Shown: positions 17,109 through 25,105 of the stretch, piece after piece
Layout: every line of letters starts with the position of its first letter
Numbering within the stretch: position 1 is the stretch's first letter
DNA from: JBBARC01 sp040400005
Lineage (GTDB): Bacteria > Pseudomonadota > Alphaproteobacteria > Acetobacterales > Acetobacteraceae
Reading direction: 5' to 3'
Length of the DNA stretch: 43,907 nt
NCBI GenBank assembly: GCA_040400005.1
Contig: JBBARC010000024.1
Location: 1 to 43,907 of the forward strand
Translations under genes and position numbers: made by a program
Notes under the pieces: generated by a model
What the model saw: the letters and a program-made list of their open reading frames with translations, nothing else
The model's database searches: none
What the model was told of the DNA's origin: nothing

Positions 17109-18827
17109 ATGTTTAAGAAATTTTTACCCGTGGCATTGAGTTGCTTAACCCTTAACGCCACCTGGCCGGCCGCCGCCATGGCACAATCTGAACCGGCCAG
17201 CGACCAATCCAGCCAGGGCCCGGCCGCGGCAAGCGACCAGGCGCCGGTGCTATACGGCGAAGAACAGCTTGATTCGCTGCTCGCCCCGATCGCCCTTTAC
17301 CCCGATCAGCTGCTCACCCAATGCCTGATGGCCTCGACCTTCGCCCTGCAAGTGGTGGAAGCCTCGCGCTGGGTGCAGGAGCCTGCCCATAAAAACCTCG
17401 CCGGCCCGGCGCTGGAAACAGCCCTGCAGCCGCTGAGCTGGGACCCATCGGTTAAATCGCTGGTGCCGTTCCCTAGCGTGCTGGTGATGATGAACAGCAA
17501 GCTGGATTGGATGCAGCAGATTGGCTACGCGTTCGGCGTGCAGCAGGCCGATGTGCTGGCATCGGTGCAGCGCCTGCGCCTGCAGGCGCAGCGCGCCGGG
17601 CATCTGCAAACATCGTCGCAGCAGATTGTGCGCGCCGAAGCGGAAACTATTATTATTGAACCGGCGCAGCCCAGCGTTGTGTACGTGCCGGCCTATAACC
17701 CGACGGTTGTTTACGGCACCTGGGGCTACCCGAGCTACCCGCCAGTGTACCTGCCGCCGCCGGTTGGGTATTACCCCGGCAATGCGCTGGTGGCAGGCGT
17801 TGCCTTTGGCGTGGGGATTGCCGTTGTTGGCAGTCTGTGGGGCTGGGCGCGGCCGAGCTGGGGCTATGGTTACGGCCATGGCGGCGGCTACGGCTATGGC
17901 CGCGGTGGCGGCTACGTGTCGATTAACCACAATGTTTACAATAATATAACGATTAACAATAACCACCGCAATACCGTGGTGAACGGGCGCTGGGCGGGTA
18001 ATGGCCAGGCCATGGGTGGGTTTAACCGGCCGCCGGCGGGGCCTGCCGGCCTGCCGAACCGTCGGCCGCCTTCGGGGTGGACGCCACCGGGTGGCGGCCA
18101 AGTGCCGCCGGGGTTTGGCCATAATAATGGCGCCAACAACCTCAACCGGCCACAATTACCGCCGGGCGCACGGCCCAATGGCGGCGGCAATGGGGCAGGT
18201 AACGGGTTCGGTAACGGGTTCGGTAACCGGCCCGGTATTGGTGCTGGCGGCAACCTCAATCAGGGCGGCAGCAACCGGCCCAATGTGCCAAACGCGGGCC
18301 AGCCCAATGGCGGGCGGCCGAACGGGGGCCAGCCAAACGGCAGCCAGATTGGCCGCCCGGTAGCGCCCAGCGCCGCCAAACCCAACATCGGCAACCCAGC
18401 GGTGGCTCGCCCCAGCACTAGCAAACCGGCCAACCCAACCCGGCCGACACCCCCCACCCCAACGCCGCGCCCCACCACCGGGCAGGCCCCGCAGATGCAG
18501 CGCCCAACCCCGCAGCCGCGGCCGCAGGGGCAACGCCCAACGCCGCAACAGCCCCGGCCGCAACAGCCCCGGCCGCAACAACAACCGCAAATGCAGCGGC
18601 CAAGCCCGCAACAACGCCCCGCGCCACAACAGATGCAGCGCCCAAGCCCACAACAGCGCCCGGCGCCGCAACAAGCGCAGCGTCCCGCGCCACAACAGAT
18701 GCAGCGCCCAAGCCCACAGCAGCGCCCGGCGCCGCAACAAGCGCAGCGCCCCGCGCCGCAACAGATGCAACGCCCAAGCCCACAGCAGCGCCCCGCCCCA
18801 CAAGACGGCAAGCGCAAACCAAACTAA
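17109..18827 (+). CDS. Secreted DUF3300 protein with Pro/Gln/Arg repeat tail
   Basis: The 572-residue protein starts at ATG 17109, preceded at 8 bp by a strong ribosome site AAAGGAG (17095-17101). A signal peptide (MFKKFLPVALSCLTLN...AMAQS) leads to the DUF3300 domain (PF11737; about 45-210), recognisable by LDSLLAPIALYPDQLLTQ, LMASTFALQVVEASRW and VVYVPAYNPTVVYG. A Gly/Tyr/His-rich stretch and an Asn-rich segment follow (MNNITINN-like, about 255-300), then a long low-complexity tail of Asn/Gly/Pro and finally QMQRPSPQQRPAPQQ repeats. DUF3300 function is not known; relatives are envelope proteins. The basic, proline-rich tail could bind acidic glycans or cell wall, which is only inference. 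It stands alone between a divergent gene and a strong hairpin. Confidence 0.85.
   Translation: MFKKFLPVALSCLTLNATWPAAAMAQSEPASDQSSQGPAAASDQAPVLYGEEQLDSLLAPIALYPDQLLTQCLMASTFALQVVEASRWVQEPAHKNLAGPALETALQPLSWDPSVKSLVPFPSVLVMMNSKLDWMQQIGYAFGVQQADVLASVQRLRLQAQRAGHLQTSSQQIVRAEAETIIIEPAQPSVVYVPAYNPTVVYGTWGYPSYPPVYLPPPVGYYPGNALVAGVAFGVGIAVVGSLWGWARPSWGYGYGHGGGYGYGRGGGYVSINHNVYNNITINNNHRNTVVNGRWAGNGQAMGGFNRPPAGPAGLPNRRPPSGWTPPGGGQVPPGFGHNNGANNLNRPQLPPGARPNGGGNGAGNGFGNGFGNRPGIGAGGNLNQGGSNRPNVPNAGQPNGGRPNGGQPNGSQIGRPVAPSAAKPNIGNPAVARPSTSKPANPTRPTPPTPTPRPTTGQAPQMQRPTPQPRPQGQRPTPQQPRPQQPRPQQQPQMQRPSPQQRPAPQQMQRPSPQQRPAPQQAQRPAPQQMQRPSPQQRPAPQQAQRPAPQQMQRPSPQQRPAPQDGKRKPN
18588..18803 (+). repeat. 66-bp tandem repeat in the DUF3300 gene tail
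   Basis: Two full units at 18627-18692 and 18693-18758 and a partial third from 18759 encode QQMQRPSPQQRPAPQQAQRP plus AP. A shortened unit precedes them at 18588. Differences between units are mostly silent. Confidence 0.85.
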
Positions 18828-18857
18828 GCCCATCAGCCACGTAACTGCTTAGCAAAA

Positions 18858-18890
18858 CCGCCGCCTGGGGTCGCAAATCCCAGGCGGCGG
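18858..18890 (+). terminator. Perfect 12-bp hairpin after the DUF3300 gene
   Basis: CCGCCGCCTGGG pairs perfectly with CCCAGGCGGCGG across a 9-nt loop, 30 bp after the stop. No U-tract follows, so it is either a rho-independent-like or an mRNA-stabilising structure. Confidence 0.6.
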
Positions 18891-18988
18891 CACTTCCGGC
18901 AGCAAGCGTTGCGCTCCGCGCACACCTCAACAAGGTGACAGCCCGCACCAAACCCGTATGGTGGGGCGGCGGAGGAGCACACAGAAAT

Positions 18989-20167
18989 ATGACCGAGACC
19001 ACCCACCCGCGGATGCTTGAAGGTATCCGCGTGATCGACCTGACCTCGATCGTGTTCGGCCCTTACTGCACCCAAATTTTGGCCGATATGGGCGCCGACG
19101 TGATTAAAATTGAAGCGCCACCCATTGGTGATATTTTTCGCCTGGCCGGAACGCCGGCGGTAACGCCGCTGATGGGCGCTTGCCACATGACGCTGAACCG
19201 CGGCAAACGCTCGGCCCTGCTGGATTTGAAAACCCCTGATGATCAGGCGCTGATGCGCGACCTGCTGGCCAGCGCCGATGTGTTTATTCACAATGTGCGC
19301 GACGATGCCATCACCCGCTTAGGCTTTGGCTATGATGCGGTGCGCGCGCTAAAGCCGGATATTGTTTACGTGCACTGCATGGGCTTTGGCCCCGGCGGCC
19401 CGTATTCTGATTTGCAGGCCTACGACGATGTTATTCAGGCGGCATCGGGCATTACCACGCTGGAAAGCCGTGTCGATGGTAATCCGCGGCCGCGCTATGT
19501 GCCCAGCACCATTGCCGATAAGGTGGCCGGTTTGCATGGCGCGTATGCCTGCCTGGGGGCGATTGTGCACAAGCTGCGCACTGGGGCTGGCCAGTTTGTG
19601 CAGGTGCCGATGTTTGAAGCGTTCACCAGCTTTTTGCTGGAAGAACATTTGTTCGGCGGCACGTTTGTGCCGCCCACCGGCCCGATTGGCTACCCGCGCC
19701 AGATTGACCCCAATCGCCAGCCGTTTCCCACCAGCGACGGCTATATTGCGATTGTGCCGTATTCTGAAGCCAACATCATCACCTTGTTTCAAGTGATGGG
19801 GGCGCCGGAGCTGTTGCACGACCCGCGGTTTGACAACACGATGGCGCGGTTGAGTAATGCTACTGAAATTTACAAAGAGCTTGCCAAATTAAGCCCGGCA
19901 CGAAGCACTGCCGAATGGGTGGTGATTTTAAACGATGCCCGCATTCCCGCCATGGCGGTACGCGATATTGCCGATATTACCGCCGACCCGCATTTGGTGG
20001 CGACTGATTTTTTCCATCAGCGTGAGCACCCGACCGAAGGTACCTATCTGGAAATGCGCCAGCCGGTAAAATTTTCGGCGGCCCCCGATATTGTGGTGCG
20101 GCCGGCGCCAATGGCTGGCGAACACACCGACGCATTGCGTAAACAGTTTTTGGAGAAAACCGCATGA
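18989..20167 (+). CDS. CaiB/BaiF-family (class III) CoA-transferase
   Basis: The 392-residue protein moves CoA between carboxylic acids and would activate an acid entering the acyl-CoA operon. Family motifs are LEGIRVIDLTSIVFGPYC at the start, ADMGADVIKIEAP, LNRGKRSALLDL, FGPGGPYSDLQAYDDVIQ and ASGITTLESR; the conserved Asp of the YDxxxQA segment (near 146) is the likely covalent residue. I chose ATG 18989 because GGAGGAG lies 11 bp upstream (18971-18977); a GTG at 18935 is possible but lies in poorly conserved sequence. It overlaps the GST gene by ATGA and heads a six-gene operon. Which acid it activates (isovalerate is one guess from its neighbours) is not shown. Confidence 0.9.
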   Translation: MTETTHPRMLEGIRVIDLTSIVFGPYCTQILADMGADVIKIEAPPIGDIFRLAGTPAVTPLMGACHMTLNRGKRSALLDLKTPDDQALMRDLLASADVFIHNVRDDAITRLGFGYDAVRALKPDIVYVHCMGFGPGGPYSDLQAYDDVIQAASGITTLESRVDGNPRPRYVPSTIADKVAGLHGAYACLGAIVHKLRTGAGQFVQVPMFEAFTSFLLEEHLFGGTFVPPTGPIGYPRQIDPNRQPFPTSDGYIAIVPYSEANIITLFQVMGAPELLHDPRFDNTMARLSNATEIYKELAKLSPARSTAEWVVILNDARIPAMAVRDIADITADPHLVATDFFHQREHPTEGTYLEMRQPVKFSAAPDIVVRPAPMAGEHTDALRKQFLEKTA

Positions 20168-20790
20168 TCACGCTGCATCACTGCCCGCGCGCGCGGTCGT
20201 TTCGGGTGTTATGGACGTTGGAAGAACTGGGCATTCCCTACACATTAAAAATGGAGCCGTTTCCGCCACGGTTTCGCTCGGAAAATTACCTGGAGATCAA
20301 CCCGCTAGGCACGGTGCCAACATTTTTTGATGGCGCGCACCGCATGACGGAATCCACCGCCATTTGCCAATATTTAGTAACACGAAACGGCCCGACACCG
20401 CTTGCCGTGGCACCCGAAGAAGCCGGCTATGCCGATTATCTGAATTTTCTGGTAATGGGGGAAGCGACACTCACCTTCCCGCAAACAATATATTTGCGCT
20501 ATGCGATGTTTGAACCCGACGAACGTAAAAACCCGCAAGCCGCAACCGATTACACCGCGTGGTTTGCCGCGCGCTTAAAAGCCGCATTTACGTTTATACC
20601 CGGCCCTTATGTGGCGGCTGATCGCTTTACCATTGCCGATATTTCGATGGGCTATGCCATTATGCTGGCCAACGGCATTGGCATTGGCCATGCAGTGTGC
20701 GAGCCCGCGCAAGCCTATTTTGAACATCTGAAACAACGCGAAGGGTTTTTGCGGGCTGTCGCCGCCGAAGCCCAAGCCCTGCAAGGTTGA
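20164..20790 (+). CDS. Glutathione S-transferase family protein
   Basis: The 208-residue protein has the thioredoxin-like N-domain (ITLHHCPRARSFRVLWTLEEL, the cis-Pro region NPLGTVPTF and glutathione-binding ESTAICQYL) and the all-helical C-domain with FTIADISMGYA, the N-capping box of GSTs. The active-site region has HHCPRARS, so either Cys7 or Ser12 could contact glutathione. The start overlaps the CoA-transferase stop by four bases, so it belongs to the same operon. GST genes sit in several acyl-CoA degradation clusters, but the reaction here is not known. Confidence 0.88.
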   Translation: MITLHHCPRARSFRVLWTLEELGIPYTLKMEPFPPRFRSENYLEINPLGTVPTFFDGAHRMTESTAICQYLVTRNGPTPLAVAPEEAGYADYLNFLVMGEATLTFPQTIYLRYAMFEPDERKNPQAATDYTAWFAARLKAAFTFIPGPYVAADRFTIADISMGYAIMLANGIGIGHAVCEPAQAYFEHLKQREGFLRAVAAEAQALQG

Positions 20791-20801
20791 GTGAAAACAC
20801 C

Positions 20802-22301
20802 ATGACCGTATCGCCTGATCGTATCCCGGTAATTGTTGGTGTTGCCGATCTTTTAGAACGCCCAACCGATTTTGCCCAGGCGCGTGAGCCGCTGGCGCTG
20901 ATGGCGGCGGCCTTGCGTGCGGCGGAAGATGATGCCGGCGCCAAGTTGATTGCGGCGATCGATTCGATCGATCTGGTTAATCAGGTCAGCTGGCCTTACA
21001 CCGCCCCCGCCGAACTTTTATGTGATAGCTTAGGGATTAAACCGGCGCGCGCCGTGTATGGTGTGGTTGGCGGCGAAAGCCCGGTGCGGTTGATCCATGA
21101 AGCGGGCCAGCGCATTGCCCGCGGCGAAAGCCAGGTAGCCGCCATTGTTGGCGCCGAATCGCAAAATAGCGTTGATAAAGCCCGCAAAGCCGGGGTGGAA
21201 CTACCGTGGACCGCACCTTCCACCAACCCGCAAAACATCCTGCGGGGCATTGATTTTGTGAAAGATGCCGCCCTTAACGTGGGCGCGTTTATGCCGATGA
21301 CCATTTACCCGTTTTACGAAACCGCAACGGCTGCGCATTGGGGGCAAACCCCACGCCAGGCGCTGGCCGAAACCGGCGAACTTTGGGCGCGGTTTTCCGA
21401 AGTTGCAGCCCAAAACCCTAACGCCTGGCTAGGGCGCGCGCATAGTGCGGCCGAAATAACCACGCCCAGCGCGGCCAACCGGCCGCTGGCCTGGCCGTAT
21501 ACGAAATTGATGGTGGCCAATCCCACGGTGAACCAGGGGGCGGCGGTGATTGTAACCAGCCTCGCCGCCGCACGCGCCGCCGGTATTGCCGAAGATCGTA
21601 TGGTATATCTGCACGGTGGGGCCACCGCCGCCGAGCCGCGTGATTATTTGCAGCGTGATGTGTATTACCATTCCACCGCGCAAGATGCCGTGCTGCACCG
21701 CGCGCAAGCCATTGCTGGCGGTGCGTTTGGCGCCATCGAATTGTATAGCTGCTTTCCCTGCGTGCCCAAAATGGCGCGCCGCACCTTGGGATATGGCACC
21801 GATGTGATGCCAACGGTGACCGGCGGGCTGACCTTTTTTGGCGCCCCCTTAAACACCTATATGACCCACGCAGCCGTTGCTATGGTGCACCATTTGCGCA
21901 GCGCAGGCGGTAATGGGTTGCTGTATGGGCAGGGCGAATTTGTCACCAAGCACCATGCCCTGGTGCTGGGCATGGCACCACCAGCCGATGATACGATAGC
22001 CAGCGACTATAGCGTGCAGGATGTCGCCGATGCAGCGCGCGGCCCGGTGCCGCCATTTGTGGAAACCATGTGTGATATGGCAACCATCGAGGCTTATACC
22101 GTGATTTTTGATCGCGATGGCGAGCCCACCCATGGTGTAGTGATTGTGACCGACGATGACGGCCGCCGTGCCATTACCAAAGTTGCCGGCAATGATCGTG
22201 ATGCCATCTCGCGGCTGATGGATTTAGACCAAAGTGTGGTTGGCGAACGCGGCGAAGTGGCACCGGCCGGCAAAGCGCCGTTAGAATTTCGCTTCACCTA
22301 A
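20802..22301 (+). CDS. Thiolase-like protein type 1 (acetyl-CoA acetyltransferase-like)
   Basis: The 499-residue protein has a thiolase fold plus the extra C-terminal domain seen in SCP2-thiolase-like protein type 1 (TLP1). Conserved text includes IPVIVGVADL, VVGGESPVRLIHEAG, AWPYTKLMVANPTVNQGAA and TGGLTFFGAPLNTYMTHA. The place where true thiolases have the nucleophilic Cys reads GGES here, so ordinary thiolysis by a Cys is doubtful. The C-terminal add-on contains MATIEAYTVIFDRDGEPTHG. A TTG at 20787, overlapping the GST stop, could add five residues; I prefer ATG 20802. It lies between GST and the isovaleryl-CoA dehydrogenase gene, suggesting a role in the same acyl-CoA route, perhaps as an acyl-CoA or lipid binder. 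Confidence 0.85.
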   Translation: MTVSPDRIPVIVGVADLLERPTDFAQAREPLALMAAALRAAEDDAGAKLIAAIDSIDLVNQVSWPYTAPAELLCDSLGIKPARAVYGVVGGESPVRLIHEAGQRIARGESQVAAIVGAESQNSVDKARKAGVELPWTAPSTNPQNILRGIDFVKDAALNVGAFMPMTIYPFYETATAAHWGQTPRQALAETGELWARFSEVAAQNPNAWLGRAHSAAEITTPSAANRPLAWPYTKLMVANPTVNQGAAVIVTSLAAARAAGIAEDRMVYLHGGATAAEPRDYLQRDVYYHSTAQDAVLHRAQAIAGGAFGAIELYSCFPCVPKMARRTLGYGTDVMPTVTGGLTFFGAPLNTYMTHAAVAMVHHLRSAGGNGLLYGQGEFVTKHHALVLGMAPPADDTIASDYSVQDVADAARGPVPPFVETMCDMATIEAYTVIFDRDGEPTHGVVIVTDDDGRRAITKVAGNDRDAISRLMDLDQSVVGERGEVAPAGKAPLEFRFT

Positions 22302-22319
22302 GATCAAGGTTTTGTAAAA

Positions 22320-23492
22320 ATGTTAGCCAATCGCGGCGCCATGCTGGATTTTGATTTGGGCGAAACCGCCGACATGCTGCGCGATCAGGTGGCAGCCTTC
22401 GCCGCCCGCGAAATTGCCCCGCGGGCGGCAGCGATCGACCGCGATAACGAATTTCCTGCCGACTTATGGGAGAAAATGGGCGGCATCGGCTTACTTGGTA
22501 TAACGGTAGAAGATGAGTACGGCGGTGCCGGCATGGGGTATTTGCATCATTGCATCGCCATGGAAGAAATCAGCCGTGCATCAGCATCGGTTGGGCTTTC
22601 TTACGGCGCGCATTCGAACTTATGCGTCAACCAAATTCGCCGCGCCGGCAGTGCTGCGCAAAAGCAAAAATATCTGCCCAAACTGATCTCTGGCCAGCAT
22701 GTCGGCGCACTAGCGATGAGCGAGCCTAACGCCGGATCGGATGTGGTTTCGATGCGGCTGCGCGCCGATAAATGCGGCGATGTGTATGTGCTGAACGGCA
22801 CCAAGATGTGGATCACCAACGGGCCAAACGCTAATGTGCTGGTGGTGTATGCCAAAACCGACCCTGATGCGGGATCGCGCGGGATGACTGCGTTTTTGAT
22901 TGAGCGGGAATTTAAAGGTTTTTCGACCGCGCCTAAATTAGATAAATTGGGCATGCGCGGTTCTAACACTTGCGAGCTGATTTTTCAGGATTGCGAGGTG
23001 CCGGCCGAAAACATTCTGGGTGGCGTCGGCCGTGGCGTGAATGTGCTGATGAGCGGGCTGGATTACGAACGTGCCGTGCTGGCGGCAGGCCCGCTGGGCA
23101 TTATGCAGGCCTGTATGGATGTGGTGATGCCTTACGTGCACGACCGCCACCAATTTGGCCAGCCGATTGGGTCGTTTCAGCTTATTCAAGGCAAGATTGC
23201 CGATATGTACACCACCATGAACGCGGCACGGGCTTATGTGTATGCGGTGGCGAAAGCCTGTGACCGGGGGGCAACTACCCGCAAAGATGCCGCTGGCGCC
23301 ATTTTATATGCCGCCGAACGGGCCACCTGGATGGCGCTAGAAGCCATTCAATGCCTAGGGGGAAACGGCTATATCAACGATTACCCGACGGGGCGGCTGT
23401 TGCGCGATGCCAAATTGTACGAGATTGGCGCCGGCACCAGTGAAATTCGCCGGATGTTGATTGGCCGTGAACTTTTTGCTGAAACGGCCTAA
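22320..23492 (+). CDS. liuA: Isovaleryl-CoA dehydrogenase
   Basis: The 390-residue flavoprotein oxidises isovaleryl-CoA to 3-methylcrotonyl-CoA in leucine breakdown, passing electrons to ETF. It shows the acyl-CoA dehydrogenase layout: helical N-domain (1-125), FAD-binding segments ALAMSEPNAGSDV and MWITNGPNANVLVVYAKT, and C-domain with LGGNGYINDYPTGRLLRDAK and EIGAGTSEIRR. The catalytic Glu sits in SGLDYERAVLAAGPLG, the position used by isovaleryl-CoA dehydrogenases and not the later position of short- and medium-chain enzymes. It starts with ATG 18 bp after the thiolase-like gene, and the carboxylase genes follow, which supports the specific name over a generic acyl-CoA dehydrogenase. Confidence 0.92.
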   Translation: MLANRGAMLDFDLGETADMLRDQVAAFAAREIAPRAAAIDRDNEFPADLWEKMGGIGLLGITVEDEYGGAGMGYLHHCIAMEEISRASASVGLSYGAHSNLCVNQIRRAGSAAQKQKYLPKLISGQHVGALAMSEPNAGSDVVSMRLRADKCGDVYVLNGTKMWITNGPNANVLVVYAKTDPDAGSRGMTAFLIEREFKGFSTAPKLDKLGMRGSNTCELIFQDCEVPAENILGGVGRGVNVLMSGLDYERAVLAAGPLGIMQACMDVVMPYVHDRHQFGQPIGSFQLIQGKIADMYTTMNAARAYVYAVAKACDRGATTRKDAAGAILYAAERATWMALEAIQCLGGNGYINDYPTGRLLRDAKLYEIGAGTSEIRRMLIGRELFAETA

Positions 23493-23497
23493 AGCCA

Positions 23498-25105
23498 ATG
23501 AGCGTTCTGCCTAACCGCATCGATGTCAGCTGCGCGGAATTTAGCGAAAACGACGCCGCCATGGCGGAGTTGGTTAACGATCTTGCTGCCCGCCACGCCA
23601 AGATCGCCATAGGTGGCGGCGCGGCGGCCCGCAAAAAACATCTCGACCGCGGCAAATTGCTGCCACGCGCGCGGGTGGATACACTGCTTGATAGCGGGGC
23701 CGCGTTTTTGGAAATCGGGGCGCTGGCAGCAAGCGGCGTGTATAGTGACGATGTGCCAGCCGCCGGCATGATTGCCGGCATTGGCCGGGTGGCGGGCCGC
23801 GAATGCATGATTATCGCCAACGACGCCACGGTTAAAGGCGGCACGTATTTTCCGCTGACGGTTAAGAAACATCTGCGCGCACAGGAAATTGCCGCCCAAA
23901 ACGCCCTGCCCTGCCTGTATCTGGTGGATAGTGGCGGTGCAAATTTGCCTCAGCAGGACGAGGTTTTTCCCGATCGCGACCATTTTGGCCGGATTTTTTA
24001 TAACCAAGCGCAAATGTCGGCGGCTGGTATTCCGCAAATTGCGGTGGTGATGGGATCGTGCACCGCCGGTGGCGCTTATGTGCCGGCGATGTCTGACGAA
24101 ACCATTATTGTGCGCAACCAGGGCACCATCTTTTTAGGCGGGCCGCCATTGGTGGCCGCTGCAACAGGCGAGATTGTTAGCGCCGAAGATTTGGGCGGCG
24201 CCGATGTGCATTGCCGCCAATCGGGCGTGGCCGATCATTATGCTGAAAACGATACCCATGCGCTGGCGATTGCGCGGCGCATTGTTGGCACACTGAACCG
24301 CAGCAAACCCGCCCAGCTAGAAACCCGCCCGCCACGCGCACCGCTTTACGATGCGGCTGAATTGGGCGGCATAATCCCGGCCGACCGGCGCCGCCAATAT
24401 GATGTGCGCGATGTGATTGCGCGCATTGTGGATGGCAGCGAATTTGATGAATTCAAGCGTTTATATGGCACAACGCTGGTGACTGGGTTTGCCCATATTC
24501 ATGGCAATCCGGTTGGCATTGTTGCCAATAACGGTATTTTGTTTTCTGAATCGGCGCTGAAAGGCGCGCATTTCATCGAACTTTGTGCCCAGCGTGGCAT
24601 TCCACTGGTGTTTTTGCAAAACATCACCGGTTTTATGGTGGGCCGCAAATACGAAACCGGGGGCATTGCCAAAGACGGTGCCAAGCTAGTGACCGCAGTT
24701 GCCACTGCCAACGTGCCAAAATTTACCGTGATCATCGGTGGAAGTTTCGGCGCCGGTAATTACGGTATGTGCGGGCGGGCTTATTCACCACGGTTTTTGT
24801 TCACCTGGCCGAATTCCCGCATCAGCGTGATGGGTGGCGAACAAGCGGCATCGGTGCTGGCCCAGGTGCGCCGCGATGGGTTTGCCGCGCGTGGCCAAGA
24901 CTGGAGCGCTGCCGAAGAAGAGGCGTTCAAAGCCCCAGTGCGCACCCAGTATGAAACCCAAGGCCACCCGGTTTATGCCAGTGCCCGCCTATGGGATGAC
25001 GGTATTATAAACCCCGCCGATACGCGGCGCGTGCTGGCCTTAGCCATTTCCGCAAGCCTGAACGCGCCCATACAACCAACACGGTTTGGCGTGTTTCGGA
25101 TGTGA
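23498..25105 (+). CDS. liuB: Methylcrotonoyl-CoA carboxylase, carboxyltransferase (beta) subunit
   Basis: The 535-residue protein transfers carboxyl from biotin to 3-methylcrotonyl-CoA. It has two crotonase-like carboxyltransferase halves. The N-half includes GGGAARKKHLDRGKLLPR, LYLVDSGGANLPQQDEVFPD and GSCTAGGAYVPAMSDE; the C-half includes NNGILFSESALKGAHFIELC, LVFLQNITGFMVG and GGSFGAGNYGMCGRAYSPRF. These are standard for the methylcrotonoyl/geranyl-CoA carboxylase group; the neighbouring isovaleryl-CoA dehydrogenase favours methylcrotonoyl-CoA. It begins 6 bp after liuA and overlaps the alpha-subunit GTG through GTGA, so the two subunits are coupled. Confidence 0.93.
   Translation: MSVLPNRIDVSCAEFSENDAAMAELVNDLAARHAKIAIGGGAAARKKHLDRGKLLPRARVDTLLDSGAAFLEIGALAASGVYSDDVPAAGMIAGIGRVAGRECMIIANDATVKGGTYFPLTVKKHLRAQEIAAQNALPCLYLVDSGGANLPQQDEVFPDRDHFGRIFYNQAQMSAAGIPQIAVVMGSCTAGGAYVPAMSDETIIVRNQGTIFLGGPPLVAAATGEIVSAEDLGGADVHCRQSGVADHYAENDTHALAIARRIVGTLNRSKPAQLETRPPRAPLYDAAELGGIIPADRRRQYDVRDVIARIVDGSEFDEFKRLYGTTLVTGFAHIHGNPVGIVANNGILFSESALKGAHFIELCAQRGIPLVFLQNITGFMVGRKYETGGIAKDGAKLVTAVATANVPKFTVIIGGSFGAGNYGMCGRAYSPRFLFTWPNSRISVMGGEQAASVLAQVRRDGFAARGQDWSAAEEEAFKAPVRTQYETQGHPVYASARLWDDGIINPADTRRVLALAISASLNAPIQPTRFGVFRM

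Noticed and set aside
17109..18827. DUF3300 protein as a PEP-CTERM exosortase substrate
   Set aside because: The C-terminus is a basic PQR repeat ending in GKRKPN, with no PEP motif and no terminal membrane segment.
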